From Paenibacillus pectinilyticus (GTDB lineage Bacteria > Bacillota > Bacilli > Paenibacillales > NBRC-103111), in the NCBI RefSeq assembly GCF_001700435.1, contig NZ_LYPC01000014.1:1-64000 (forward strand): a DNA stretch of 64,000 nt, read 5' to 3'. A program made the translations under genes and the position numbers. The notes under the pieces are model-generated. The model saw nothing but the letters and a program-made list of their open reading frames with translations. It made no database searches and was not told the origin of the DNA. Numbering within the stretch: the first letter of the stretch is position 1; every line of letters starts with the position of its first letter. Shown here piece after piece: positions 16,768 through 25,972 of the stretch.

Positions 16768-17748
16768 ATGAACGTCGTGACCATACATACAGATGCAATT
16801 ATACAAGTAAAAGTACCGCTGCCTTTCCCGCTGCGCTGGGTTAATGCGTACCTGATCCGCGGCAGCCGCGGATACACCGTGATTGATCCGGGGCTGCATA
16901 CCCCGGAAGCGGAGGCGCTCTGGGAGCAGGTGCTCCAAGAGCAAGGGATCGCGTTCGAGCACGTGGAACAAATCGTGCTCACCCACCACCATCCCGACCA
17001 TTACGGGATGGCCGGTTGGTTCCAGGAGCGCACGGGCGCGCCGGTTCTCCTCTCGGAGACCGGATACGCGCAGGTGCAGCTTCTGTGGGGCGCCGAGCAG
17101 CCGATGTCTCAGCTGCTGCTGGAGCTCTTCACTCGGCACGGGTTCCCCGCAGCCGAGCTGGACGAGATGACGAAGCACATGGTGAGCTTCGTCGAGCTCG
17201 TGTCCCCGCAGCCGCAGGTAACCCTGCTGCGTGAAGGGCCTGTGCGCCTCGGCGACCGCGTCTATGAAGCCATCGAGACCCCCGGCCATGCCGCGGGGCA
17301 TCTCGTCTTCTACGACGCAGAGGCGCAAGTGATGTTTTGCGGCGACCACGTCCTGCCGCAAATCTCGCCGAACGTTTCCTTCCTCCCGCAGGTGGAAGAA
17401 AACCCGCTCGGCGCGTATCTGCACAGCCTGCAGGAGATCGGCAGGCTGGAAGTAAAGATGGCTTACCCGGGGCACCGGGAGCCATGGCAGGGCTTCAGCG
17501 CACGCGCCTCGGAGCTTGTGCGCCATCACCATGAGCGGCTCGCGCTCATGGAAGGGCAGCTAAGCGCGCCGCAGAGCGCTTATGAGGTGTGCCGGGCGAC
17601 GTTCGGCGACCGGCTGAGCATGCACCAGATGCGATTCGCGCTGTCGGAGACGATCGCACACTTGATCCTGCTGGAGGCCGAAGGTCGTATCCAACAGGTG
17701 GATCCAGAAGCAGACCGCGTGTATTACGTCGCAGCGGCTTCCCAATAA
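16768..17748 (+). CDS. MBL-fold metallo-hydrolase
   Basis: 326 residues. Metal ligands of the metallo-beta-lactamase fold are all present: THHHPDH (H-x-H-x-D-H, about residues 72-77), TPGHAAGH (about 170-178), CGDH (about 190-193) and YPGH (about 230-233). The C-terminal extension (about 245-326) is helical, as in the MBL group with a winged-helix-like tail. Substrate unknown. Base composition is striking: 41 of 60 bases in 17041-17100 are G or C, against about 45 percent in flanking genes. This is also why many long shadow frames occur here. Confidence 0.9.
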   Translation: MNVVTIHTDAIIQVKVPLPFPLRWVNAYLIRGSRGYTVIDPGLHTPEAEALWEQVLQEQGIAFEHVEQIVLTHHHPDHYGMAGWFQERTGAPVLLSETGYAQVQLLWGAEQPMSQLLLELFTRHGFPAAELDEMTKHMVSFVELVSPQPQVTLLREGPVRLGDRVYEAIETPGHAAGHLVFYDAEAQVMFCGDHVLPQISPNVSFLPQVEENPLGAYLHSLQEIGRLEVKMAYPGHREPWQGFSARASELVRHHHERLALMEGQLSAPQSAYEVCRATFGDRLSMHQMRFALSETIAHLILLEAEGRIQQVDPEADRVYYVAAASQ

Positions 17749-17751
17749 ACA

Positions 17752-17791
17752 AAATCCCTGTCCAACGCATATCGTCGGACAGGGATTTTTT
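17752..17791 (+). terminator. Terminator of the methyltransferase-MBL pair
   Basis: Stem AAATCCCTGTCC / GGACAGGGATTT (17752-17763 with 17777-17788) ending in a T-tract. Confidence 0.9.
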
Positions 17792-17826
17792 CATCCTCTG
17801 ATATTCCAGATGCCGCGAGTTCGAGC

Positions 17827-18213
17827 CTAACCACGCCGTTTCAGATTTGCCTTCAAACCATTCTCTTTCATAATTCTACCGACGAATCGCTCGGATAATA
17901 CCCAGCCTTCTTGTCTCAGATACTCTGTAATTTTAGGGCTGCCATACTTACCGTCGTAGTCACGAAAGAGCGAAATAATACGATTTGTCAACGCTGCGCG
18001 ACGCTTTTGATAGCTGTTCTCATCTGCTTTGCCAAGCAGCCATTTATAGTAACCGCTTCGAGAAACCTGAAGTAGCTTACACATTTTCTCTACTGAGAAT
18101 TCGGAGTGGTGGTCTTCAATAAACTGGAACCTCTGTTCCTTTGATTGGCTTTGAATGAGACACTCTGTTTTTTGTGCGAATTCTGCATGATCCCTTTGTA
18201 ATTCTGCTCCCAT
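17827..18213 (-). pseudogene. IS3-family transposase remnant (OrfB N-terminal part)
   Basis: A 128-residue frame matching only the N-terminal part of an IS3/IS150-type OrfB: FIEDHHSEFSVEKMCKLLQVSRSGYYKWL (HTH_21 region), then RIISLFRDYDGKYGSPKITEYLRQ and GRIMKENGLKANLKRRG, where it stops. The DDE integrase domain expected next (another 150 or so residues) is absent, and no OrfA or terminal inverted repeats were recognised. A decayed insertion-sequence fragment between the MBL and pgpA-like genes. Confidence 0.85.
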
Positions 18214-18287
18214 TGGCGTACCTCTTGAACGTTATTCTTGTTTATTCTTGCTCACTTTCTGATCTACCTCTTGTTCCCATTTCCCAC

Positions 18288-19250
18288 TTACTTTACCGGC
18301 TTACTATACGTCGGCGTATTATTATGCGCCAGCCGCCCACAAGCAGCAGCGACAATCCCGCATACCATATCATCGATGAACGTGTTGCACTTTCCGTCTG
18401 TATGGTCGCTGTCGAGCCGCTCAATGATCCCGATTTTCTCTTTATCGAGATAGCCGAAATTCGTGAGCGCAATGGTTCCGTACATAAGGGGGACTGCGGT
18501 TGCGATGCTTTCATCGACGCCGAAAAGTCCTTCATCCATCGCCACAATGTGATTGTACTGCGGATTGAATTCTTTGGCTTCGACGGCGGTATCGATTTTG
18601 ATTGCGAGCTGAAGAGCGTGGAACGTTTGCTGCTTGCGCAGAACGGCGAGAATATGTTCCTCGCAGAGGCTGCGGGGCATATCCGGATTGTAAGGACGTT
18701 GCAATTGATCGAGAATATCGACCATATCATCTAGGAGTACACCGCGTGCTTCTAACATTTGAAGGTTCCGTTTGGTGTAATCAATTTTCACATTATCCGA
18801 AATAATCACACTGGCCGTAGACGCTACAATCGCACAAATCCCCTTGGAGATGAAGGATTTAGGTCGTTTTGTCGGAAAAAAGAAACGGAATTTGCAGTCG
18901 ATGAAGCCGAATAGCGAAATAGCACCGCTTCCATAGAGCCCGCAAATCGACATCGCAATTGTCCTATGGACATTATAGGCAGGATCTTTCATGCTAGCTA
19001 AAAGTTCGGCATCGTGTTTCACCTTTTTTTGAAGCTCCATCAAGGTGGACATGACATTGAACGTTTCTGTTTTACTTAGGACACCTAATAGGGTGGTTGT
19101 GATCAAGTCTGTGGGGATTTTTTTGATGCCTTTAATTTCAACGAGCAATCTAGCAACAGCTTCCTCAATGACAGCTTGCGGGTAGTGACTGAAAACCTCA
19201 TCACGAAACTCGTTGAAAATGAGGGTCTTTTCCTTCAGAAATGTTCTCAT
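18288..19250 (-). CDS. Phosphatidylglycerophosphatase A-like protein with duplicated module
   Basis: 320 residues, about twice the length of B. subtilis YutG. The C-terminal half (about 165-310) is a complete PgpA/YutG-type module: EARGVLLDDMVDILDQLQRPY, MDEGLFGVDES, MYGTIALTNFGYLDK and the acidic motif TFIDDMVCGIVAAA. The N-terminal half is a diverged copy of the same module: LLGVLSKTETF parallels ILAVLRKQQTF, LYGSGAISLFGFID parallels MYGTIALTNFGYLD, and FISKGICAIVASTAS parallels FIDDMVCGIVAAAC. The FIDD acidic pair is lost there, so only the C-terminal module is likely catalytic (PGP to phosphatidylglycerol). ATG 19250 lies 8 bases after AGGAGG; the GTG nine bases upstream overlaps that site. 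Confidence 0.75.
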   Translation of the reverse strand: MRTFLKEKTLIFNEFRDEVFSHYPQAVIEEAVARLLVEIKGIKKIPTDLITTTLLGVLSKTETFNVMSTLMELQKKVKHDAELLASMKDPAYNVHRTIAMSICGLYGSGAISLFGFIDCKFRFFFPTKRPKSFISKGICAIVASTASVIISDNVKIDYTKRNLQMLEARGVLLDDMVDILDQLQRPYNPDMPRSLCEEHILAVLRKQQTFHALQLAIKIDTAVEAKEFNPQYNHIVAMDEGLFGVDESIATAVPLMYGTIALTNFGYLDKEKIGIIERLDSDHTDGKCNTFIDDMVCGIVAAACGRLAHNNTPTYSKPVK

Positions 19251-19532
19251 CACAAGCACCTCCTAGTTTATATATAAGAGTTGGTATTTTTCACAGGACT
19301 AGCCAGCTATAAGATTTGATAAGGCTGGTATTCAGTATAGCATATGAGAGGAAATTGACGAAGATTGGGTACTTTTTACATGGAAAAAGGGGATCATCTG
19401 AAATCTTTACAATTTATCTAAACGTGGACAAAAAGTAGTTATAAATCGGACAAAGCCCCGTATACATAGTAATACGAAAAAGCATCGTACAGGCCATGCA
19501 AATAGCGAAAACGCGAAGGAGGAAAAAAGCAA

Positions 19533-20579
19533 ATGAAACATCAACAATGGGTTCGTTCAGCCGCTTTAGCGGGGGTGATTGTTCTGATGACCACGGGATG
19601 TTCGGTATTGGGCAGTGGAAAGAAGAGTGACATCGATGCGCCTCCGACAACGGGGGCAGAAGTAGATGCACAGACGACATCGGCTGCTGTTACCATTGAC
19701 ATGAAAGATGATGTAACATCACAAATGACGGTTTATGTGGAAGATGCCAAAGGCTTTGTCACACCAATCAGTCTTGCCTTGCCGAAAACAGTTTCTGTGG
19801 CTAAGACAACGTTGGAGAACATGGTGGACGGCGGTCCAGAAGCAAGCTTATTGCCAGCGGGCTTCCAAGCGTTGCTGCCTAAGGGAACCAAGGTCATTAG
19901 CCTGAATGTGACGGCAGACAAGCTTGCCATCGTTGATTTCTCGAAGGAATTTCTCAATTACGATGTGAAAGATGAGCGCAAAGTTCTTGAAGCCATTACC
20001 TGGAATTTGACGAGTTTTCCAACCGTAGAGAAGGTCCAACTGCGTGTAGATGGCAAGGATCTGAAGGAAATGCCGAAAGGCAAGACACCGCTGGATGTGC
20101 CTCTCGCACGTTCCATGGGGATTAATCTTGAGAAAGCGGAGGATGCAGAATTTGGGCAATCCACGCCTGTTACGCTCTATTTCCTCAATCAAAATGATCA
20201 AAATTATAAGTATTACGTGCCTGTGACACGCCTTGTGAAGCGTACAGATAATGTGGCTCAAACGGTTGTTGATCAGTTAATTAAAGGGCCTGATTTGAAG
20301 AAAGGGCTTAGCGCCGTTCTCAATAAAACGACTGTCGTGAAAAGTGTGAAACCAGGTGAAGGCCTCATTACGGTTGACTTCTCGAATACCTTGTTAGGTG
20401 CTGATCAGAAAGCTTCAGCGGATGCTTTGCAATCGGTCATTTTATCCTTAACGGAGAATACGACCTTTAAACAAGTTCAAATCAAAGTGGATGGGGCTGT
20501 GAAGATTACATCTACCGATGATCAGAACTATAATAAGCCTGTCCTTCGTCCCGCCCATATCAATCCTGCTAAGTTATAA
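19533..20579 (+). CDS. gerM: Spore germination/sporulation lipoprotein GerM
   Basis: 348 residues. A lipoprotein signal (hydrophobic core VIVLMTTGCS, lipobox Cys at about residue 23) is followed by two GerM domains (about 75-180 and 210-325) of the pattern VPVTRLVK...DNVAQTVVDQLIKGP and LITVDFSNTLLG. In B. subtilis GerM helps the SpoIIIA-SpoIIQ channel during engulfment and is needed for germination. Gene order gerM-rph-rdgB equals that of B. subtilis. Strong AAGGAGG site before ATG. Confidence 0.93.
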   Translation: MKHQQWVRSAALAGVIVLMTTGCSVLGSGKKSDIDAPPTTGAEVDAQTTSAAVTIDMKDDVTSQMTVYVEDAKGFVTPISLALPKTVSVAKTTLENMVDGGPEASLLPAGFQALLPKGTKVISLNVTADKLAIVDFSKEFLNYDVKDERKVLEAITWNLTSFPTVEKVQLRVDGKDLKEMPKGKTPLDVPLARSMGINLEKAEDAEFGQSTPVTLYFLNQNDQNYKYYVPVTRLVKRTDNVAQTVVDQLIKGPDLKKGLSAVLNKTTVVKSVKPGEGLITVDFSNTLLGADQKASADALQSVILSLTENTTFKQVQIKVDGAVKITSTDDQNYNKPVLRPAHINPAKL

Positions 20580-20784
20580 AAGGATTAGAAAACCGCAAGC
20601 CGCTTGGTAGCTTCTCTGTTAAACAACAGGGGAGTAATCAAGTGGCTTATTCTTTTTAAAATAGTAAAAAATGACATAACTGTTTATTCCCTCAGCAGCA
20701 GGATGCTTTTCCTTCACTTGTTTGTTACAATGGGTCGTATGGATTAGAGTTTTCGATGGAAGTTACAGGAGGAGAAAGACATTT

Positions 20785-21543
20785 ATGAGAATTGGCGGAA
20801 GAACGGATCAAGAATTACGACCTATGCAAATAACCCCTCATTATATAAAGCACGCGGAAGGCTCGGTCCTCATTGAGGTCGGAGATACGAAAGTGATTTG
20901 TACAGCTACAATAGAAGAAAGAGTACCTCCTTTTATGAAAGGGCAAGGCAAAGGCTGGGTAACAGCGGAGTATTCGATGCTGCCGCGTGCTACACAAGTT
21001 AGAAATCAACGTGAAGCGGCCAAAGGTAAGCTAGGTGGACGGACGATGGAAATTCAACGTCTAATTGGACGTGCACTGCGTTCCGTTGTTAACCTGGAAG
21101 CACTTGGCGAAAGATCAATCACACTGGATTGTGATGTGATTCAAGCGGATGGCGGCACGCGTACAGCGTCCATTACCGGAGCCTTTGTTGCGATGGCTTT
21201 TGCGATGAACAAGCTCGCCACCGATAAGAATCTAGCGAAGTTTCCGATCAATGATTTTCTCGCTGCAGTAAGCGTTGGTGTCATTGGTGATAAGCCGAAA
21301 TTAGATCTAAACTATGAAGAGGATTCCAAGGCCAAAGTGGATATGAACGTCGTGATGACGGGGCAAGGTCAATTCGTTGAAATACAAGGAACTGGCGAGG
21401 ATGCCCCTTTTTCCCGTAAGGAGTTAGATGAATTACTTGCGTTGGCGGAAACAGGTATTAACACGATGATTGAGGTGCAGTCCAGCGTACTAGGCCCGAT
21501 TGCAGATCGTATTCGAGGTGCTCAGCATGCGGCTTCAAAGTAA
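20785..21543 (+). CDS. rph: Ribonuclease PH
   Basis: 252 residues; phosphorolytic 3'-to-5' exoribonuclease that trims tRNA 3' ends. Family motifs: [12 protein letters not shown] at the N-terminus, [18 protein letters not shown] phosphate-site region near 35-45, [14 protein letters not shown], and [21 protein letters not shown] (about 115-135). The start ATG 20785 follows AGGAGGAGA; longer upstream frames lack a site. The C-terminus overlaps the rdgB start by 17 bases. Confidence 0.95.
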   Translation: MRIGGRTDQELRPMQITPHYIKHAEGSVLIEVGDTKVICTATIEERVPPFMKGQGKGWVTAEYSMLPRATQVRNQREAAKGKLGGRTMEIQRLIGRALRSVVNLEALGERSITLDCDVIQADGGTRTASITGAFVAMAFAMNKLATDKNLAKFPINDFLAAVSVGVIGDKPKLDLNYEEDSKAKVDMNVVMTGQGQFVEIQGTGEDAPFSRKELDELLALAETGINTMIEVQSSVLGPIADRIRGAQHAASK

Positions 21544-22174
21544 TTTTGTTGTCATTGCCACACGAAATGAGGGTAAAGTGAAGGAGTTTGCTAAGCTTTT
21601 CGGAGACAAAGGCTATAAGGTCCGCAGCTTGGCAGACTATACGGATTTGCCGGAAATCGTGGAAAGCGGCAAGACGTTTGCCGAAAATGCCCGGATCAAA
21701 GCCCAGATTATTTCGGCGCATCTTCATGTGCCTGTGCTAGCGGATGATTCTGGTCTCTGTGTTTCTGCTCTAGGTGGTGATCCAGGTGTATATTCCGCTC
21801 GCTACGCGGGGGAGGATGCTACGGATGCGGATAACAACGCAAGGCTTCTACAAGCTTTACTTGCGCTGAAAGACCAAGCGGAACTAACTGTCGGGGAAGG
21901 GCATCCGAAGCTGTTAAGCGAGGCATCTTTTGTGTGTGCCCTTACGTTGATAGATCCCGTCGCGAATGAAGTCATCGAAGCTGAGGACATCTGCCAAGGG
22001 TACATCATCCACGAGGGGCGCGGAGAAAGCGGCTTTGGCTACGACCCATTGTTCTACATTCCTTCACTGGGCAGAACAATGGCTGAACTAACGATGGAAG
22101 AAAAGAATGAAATGAGCCACCGGGCCAAAGCGTTGCGTTTGTTTCTAGACCAGCTTCCGGATCAAAGTAATTAA
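21527..22174 (+). CDS. rdgB: XTP/dITP diphosphatase (RdgB/HAM1)
   Basis: 215 residues; removes non-canonical purine nucleotides (ITP, XTP) from the pool. The N-terminal substrate motif [13 protein letters not shown] and the catalytic stretch [26 protein letters not shown] are plain, and [14 protein letters not shown] follows. ATG 21527 lies inside the end of rph, after a GAGGTG site, so the two are coupled. Corresponds to B. subtilis YsnA. Confidence 0.94.
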   Translation: MRLQSNFVVIATRNEGKVKEFAKLFGDKGYKVRSLADYTDLPEIVESGKTFAENARIKAQIISAHLHVPVLADDSGLCVSALGGDPGVYSARYAGEDATDADNNARLLQALLALKDQAELTVGEGHPKLLSEASFVCALTLIDPVANEVIEAEDICQGYIIHEGRGESGFGYDPLFYIPSLGRTMAELTMEEKNEMSHRAKALRLFLDQLPDQSN

Positions 22175-22221
22175 AAAAAAGACCTGCAGCCGTGTAAGTA
22201 ACGGATGTAGGTCTTTTTATC
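22174..22221. terminator. Bidirectional terminator between rdgB and asnB
   Basis: A-tract, AGACCTGCAGCCGT, 7-base loop, ACGGATGTAGGTCT, T-tract (12 of 14 pairs). Serves the convergent rdgB and asnB genes. Confidence 0.85.
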
Positions 22222-22222
22222 T

Positions 22223-24067
22223 TTACCTAATTGAAATCTTATAAGTCCGCAGCCACATATCCACTTGAGCCAAATAAGCGAATAGCTGAGGTCCTGTCAT
22301 TAATTGACCAAACCAAGGCAGATCGAAATCATTCGACTCCGAGCTGGCGAGTGCGCGAATCTTTTTCACATCGATGAAGGGCAGGAGAGGAGAGGAGGGA
22401 TCATCCAGAATTTCCAGCACCCATTTGCGAACGGCCGTTAAATAATTGGGGTTATGGGTCTTCGGATACGGACTTTTCTTCCGCGTCAGCACATCTTCAG
22501 GGAGCACACCGCGTAACGCTTTTCTCAAAATGCCTTTTTCCCGATCTCCAGATGTTTTGATCTCCCACGGAATGTTCCACACATACTCAACAAGCCGATG
22601 ATCACAGAAAGGAACGCGGACCTCGAGGCCAACGGCCATACTCATGCGATCTTTGCGGTCAAGTAAAGTAGGCATGAATCGTGTAATGTTCAAATAAGAC
22701 ATTTCCCGCATGCGATTTTGCGCTTTCGTTTCCCCAGCCAAGCGAGGCACCTCGCTTAAGGCTTGCTGATACCGATTGTTCACATACTCGACCGGTTTGA
22801 TCCAGTCCACGAAGTCTGGGGCGAGCAGGTCGACCCGATTCGCCAACTTCAAGGACCAAGGGAACGTGTTCGCTTCCAGCGCTTCTTCATTGTGGAACCA
22901 CGGGTACCCACCGAAGATTTCGTCGGCAGCTTCGCCAGAGATGGCAACCGTCGCTTCCTTTTTAATTTCGCGGCAAAATAAATAAAGAGACCCATCGACA
23001 TCGGCCATCCCTGGGGTATCACGAGCCAGTACGGCAGCTTTCAGCGATTCGACGAGTTCAGGTGTGTCAAATTCAATATAATGGTGCTCCGTGCCCAGAT
23101 GGTCAGTCATTCGCTTGATCCAAGGCGCATCCGAATTTGGTTGGAAAATGTTCGCTTTGAAATGCTTGTCATTGTCCTTGTAATCGACGGAGAAGGTGTG
23201 GAGCGGTCCTTTCCCGCTTTCTTTGTAATGACCGGCAGCAAGCGCCGTCAGAGCGCTAGAATCCAGCCCGCCAGACAGAAGGGTACAAATCGGCACGTCG
23301 GAGACCAATTGGCGTTCAGAGGTGTCACGTAGAAGCTGTTGAACTTGCGCAGCCGTACCGGCGATATCATCGGGGTGTTGGTGGCTTTCCAGCTTCCAAT
23401 AGGTCCGAATGGAGAATCCATTGCGGTCGAATATAGCGAAATGGCCGGGCTTCAACTCCGACATGTTACGATAGATTCCGTGACCTGGTGTTCGTGCTGG
23501 ACCTACTGCGAATATCTCTGCAAAGCCCTCAGCGCCAACCTCCGCTTTGAAATCGGGATGTGCAAGGATAGCTTTCGGTTCAGAACCAAAGAGCAGCACG
23601 CTGTCTTGGTGCGAGTAGAAAAGGGGCTTAACGCCGAGTCTATCCCTCACGAGCAGGAGTGATTGCTCTTGGTCATTCCAAGCGGCGAAGGCAAAGATAC
23701 CGTTGAGGCGGTCGATACAAGCTTTTCCCCACTCGATAAAAGCTACCAGCAGCACTTCGGTATCACAGGTCGTACGGAAGTGATGGCCGCGGATCTCGAG
23801 TTCTTTTTTTAACTCAGGAGCGTTATAAAGTTCGCCATTATATACGATAGTATACGTATAGTCGCCTTGTTTGCGGACCATCGGCTGAGCGCCGTTCTCC
23901 GGATCCATTACACTTAGGCGTCGGTGTCCAAGGGCACAATGCTGTGAAATCCAGGTACCTGATGCATCAGGTCCACGCAGGTGGAGCGTTTCCGTCATAT
24001 TTTCTAGAATGGACGGGTACCCGGTTAAGTCTTTCCGCCAATCTATCCAACCCGTTATTCCGCACAT
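22223..24067 (-). CDS. asnB: Asparagine synthetase (glutamine-hydrolysing)
   Basis: 614 residues. The class II glutaminase domain begins MCGITGW, so Cys2 becomes the N-terminal nucleophile; this fixes the start at 24067 and rules out the 17-residue upstream extension. RLSVMDPENGAQPM and VYNGELYN are glutaminase motifs. The synthetase half has the pyrophosphate loop LLSGGLDSSALTAL (about 265-280) and SGEAADEIFGGYPWF. Makes Asn from Asp, Gln and ATP. Length equals that of B. subtilis AsnO, a sporulation-linked paralog, so asnO is an alternative name. Monocistronic, GGAAGGAA ribosome site. Confidence 0.93.
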   Translation of the reverse strand: MCGITGWIDWRKDLTGYPSILENMTETLHLRGPDASGTWISQHCALGHRRLSVMDPENGAQPMVRKQGDYTYTIVYNGELYNAPELKKELEIRGHHFRTTCDTEVLLVAFIEWGKACIDRLNGIFAFAAWNDQEQSLLLVRDRLGVKPLFYSHQDSVLLFGSEPKAILAHPDFKAEVGAEGFAEIFAVGPARTPGHGIYRNMSELKPGHFAIFDRNGFSIRTYWKLESHQHPDDIAGTAAQVQQLLRDTSERQLVSDVPICTLLSGGLDSSALTALAAGHYKESGKGPLHTFSVDYKDNDKHFKANIFQPNSDAPWIKRMTDHLGTEHHYIEFDTPELVESLKAAVLARDTPGMADVDGSLYLFCREIKKEATVAISGEAADEIFGGYPWFHNEEALEANTFPWSLKLANRVDLLAPDFVDWIKPVEYVNNRYQQALSEVPRLAGETKAQNRMREMSYLNITRFMPTLLDRKDRMSMAVGLEVRVPFCDHRLVEYVWNIPWEIKTSGDREKGILRKALRGVLPEDVLTRKKSPYPKTHNPNYLTAVRKWVLEILDDPSSPLLPFIDVKKIRALASSESNDFDLPWFGQLMTGPQLFAYLAQVDMWLRTYKISIR

Positions 24068-24255
24068 AGACGTTCCTTCCTTTCTTCTGAAGAGAGCATA
24101 ATGATAAAGGGTATGCAAATGGCAGGTATTAAATGTCTGTCCAGAAGGCGGCGACTAGAAGGAGGACGGCGCTTTTTATGGGGGCTGTTTAAATTTCGAC
24201 CCAGCGAGACATTCTAAAGAGGTAATGCCATTCTTTCTTCAGGAGGCGAGTGCTC

Positions 24256-24369
24256 ATGGATAGTCATTTCATTAGCAAGCTGCATGAGAAGCAGAGGAAA
24301 GCCGAGAAGAATAAAAGGACACAAGGTGACGGTCAGACAGGCAAGAATTTGCCTCACAAGATGCACTAA
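24256..24369 (+). CDS. Small DUF4023-like protein
   Basis: 37 residues, highly charged (MDSHFISKLHEKQRKAEKNK start, HKMH end). A full AGGAGG site (24241-24246) precedes the ATG by about 9 bases and a strong terminator follows the stop, so it is very likely a real gene. The pattern resembles the short DUF4023 family of Bacilli, from memory. Function unknown. Confidence 0.75.
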   Translation: MDSHFISKLHEKQRKAEKNKRTQGDGQTGKNLPHKMH

Positions 24370-24386
24370 CGTCGTTTGGCATGAGC

Positions 24387-24426
24387 AAGAGCCTGCAGGG
24401 AGAAATCCCTGCAGGCTCTTTGTTTT
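24387..24426 (+). terminator. Terminator of the 37-residue gene
   Basis: Near-perfect stem AAGAGCCTGCAGGGA / TCCCTGCAGGCTCTT with a GAAA-type loop, then TGTTTTC. Confidence 0.9.
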
Positions 24427-24533
24427 CATAGATTCTTCTCATGCTGGAAGTTGGAGAGAATACCCAGCATAGTCTGGATAGCTTTTTTTCATACTAATGA
24501 AGCTTTCATTCTAGCATAGAGGAGTTGCTGACC

Positions 24534-24665
24534 ATGGGAAAGAAGAAAAGCATGATGCAGAAGACGCAAAGCGCCATCGATAACTCGAAGCAATCATCCC
24601 GCATTCAGTCGAATCTAGATTCAACAGAGCCGGGGCGCCATCAACCAAATAGGCCATCCGTATAA
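24534..24665 (+). CDS. Small basic hypothetical protein
   Basis: 43 residues, rich in Lys, Ser, Gln and Pro (starts MGKKKSMMQKTQ, ends HQPNRPSV). GAGGAG ribosome site about 10 bases before ATG. It sits between two hairpins as a separate unit. It looks like a small spore or DNA-associated protein, but no family was recognised. Confidence 0.6.
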   Translation: MGKKKSMMQKTQSAIDNSKQSSRIQSNLDSTEPGRHQPNRPSV

Positions 24666-24666
24666 G

Positions 24667-24719
24667 GCAAATGTAAGTTGAAGCACCCCTGCTGAGGAGG
24701 TTTAGGGGCGCTTCTATTT
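24667..24719 (+). terminator. Hairpin after the 43-residue gene
   Basis: GAAGC-A-CCCCT pairs with AGGGG-C-GCTTC, with extra outer CAAAT/ATTTG pairs. The T-tract is weak, so terminator use is likely but not certain. Confidence 0.5.
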
Positions 24720-24766
24720 GCATGCAAAGATCTTAGCTTCCACTCAGGTACACGTGGGATAAATAT

Positions 24767-24794
24767 AAAAAGACCGCGATTTCTCGCGGTCTTT
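24767..24794 (-). terminator. Terminator of tRNA-Arg
   Basis: On the minus strand AAAGACCGCGA / TCGCGGTCTTT closes a 4-base loop and is followed by TTTTTATAT. Confidence 0.9.
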
Positions 24795-24806
24795 CTACTT
24801 GCTTGA

Positions 24807-24880
24807 CGTCCCAGGAGGGATTCGAACCCCCGACCGCACGCTTAGAAGGCGTGTGCTCTATCCAGCTGAGCTACTGAGAC
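24807..24880 (-). tRNA. tRNA-Arg (anticodon TCT)
   Basis: 74 bases on the minus strand. Acceptor stem GTCTCAG / CTGGGAC with one G-T pair, discriminator G; D arm GCTC..GAGC; anticodon arm ACGC-CTTCTAA-GCGT giving anticodon TCT (reads AGA); T arm GGGGG-TTCGAAT-CCC. The 3' CCA is not encoded. Single-gene unit with its own terminator. Confidence 0.95.
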
Positions 24881-25045
24881 ATAGGTCACTTCTTACCCCG
24901 CGGACATGATCCGTGTGGCGAAGCAAGAGTTATAGTATCATATCGAATTATAGGAAGTCAACACTTTTTCAAATATTTATTTTTGCAATCATTTGGGGGA
25001 TGGAGTAAACTGTCACAAGCGAGACCACGAACAGAGGTGATTCCT

Positions 25046-25957
25046 ATGCCAGACTCTATGATGGATAATGTTGTCCTTTTCCCTAAAACAGAGAAGTTCT
25101 ACGAAGACGAGTTAACCAAATTACTGCGGACCGAGCAGTATCAAGAAGCACTGGAGATGCTAACATTCCTCCTGCAATTTCCGAATGTGGACACGATTAA
25201 ATCTGATCAGTGGGAGGCGCTCCGGCACTGGCTGCTTACCATGTTTCCAGAAACGGTGTTCCCGCCATCTTCGGTTGAGGAAGAGGATTCGGAAGAAGAA
25301 GCCAACTTATTACGACAGTACATACTTGATAAAGCTGCCTCGGATGACGGGGCATTTGTTCGAAAGCTGCAAACGATGCTTCAAGAAGGAACGCTGGAAG
25401 AACAAGTAAGTGCCCTGGAGCAGCTTGCATTTATTGAGCAGCTCGAAGTCAGTCAATTTGTTCGTACTTGGCTCTGTGAAAGGCCCAGACACCCGCATCT
25501 TCAATTCAAAGCACTTCAGACGCTGAAACAAATGGGAGAGCAGGGGCTGATCGAGTTTCCCAAACATGGTAAAACCGTTCTCGTTGAAATCGAGGAAACG
25601 CCTCTCGCCGCGGAGGATTTTCCATTGCGGATTCGTGATATGATTCGCAGAGTCGGGGACATTAGTGAAATAAGCCAGCCTGACTTTGTCTACTTTGCGA
25701 CACAGACTTGGCAGGAATTTCTTGCCTATGCGTATGGCACCGCGATCTACACGGAGCTGCTTAGAACGGAAGAGAGTGCGGTGGACGTGTGGGCTTCCGC
25801 GCTGCATGCAATTCTACAAGAAAAGTTGTTTGGAACAGTTGATCGAGAAGAATTGCTAGATACATATGGAATTGTCGATGCGATGACGCTGCAGTGGAAG
25901 CGGGCACACAACGTATTGACAGCTTTTGTGAAGCAATTTAGCCCAGATCCTACCTAG
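25046..25957 (+). CDS. YsoA-like helical-repeat protein
   Basis: 303 residues, acidic and helical, with TPR-like hairpins (KLLRTEQYQEALEMLTFLLQF near 25-45; LEEQVSALEQLAFIEQ near 115-130). No signal or membrane segment. Position directly upstream of tig is that of ysoA in B. subtilis, which encodes a TPR protein of similar size. Function unknown. ATG 25046 follows GAGGTG at 7 bases; the longer frame from 24983 has no site. Confidence 0.75.
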   Translation: MPDSMMDNVVLFPKTEKFYEDELTKLLRTEQYQEALEMLTFLLQFPNVDTIKSDQWEALRHWLLTMFPETVFPPSSVEEEDSEEEANLLRQYILDKAASDDGAFVRKLQTMLQEGTLEEQVSALEQLAFIEQLEVSQFVRTWLCERPRHPHLQFKALQTLKQMGEQGLIEFPKHGKTVLVEIEETPLAAEDFPLRIRDMIRRVGDISEISQPDFVYFATQTWQEFLAYAYGTAIYTELLRTEESAVDVWASALHAILQEKLFGTVDREELLDTYGIVDAMTLQWKRAHNVLTAFVKQFSPDPT

Positions 25958-25972
25958 GAAACAAAGCCCGCC

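Noticed and set aside
16883..17801. Many long open frames on both strands in the G+C-rich MBL gene
   Set aside because: High G+C removes stop codons by chance; the translated proteins are low-complexity Arg/Ala-rich, and only the MBL frame has domain motifs.
22763..23662. Plus-strand frames opposite asnB
   Set aside because: They overlap the well-supported asparagine synthetase gene and show no family features.
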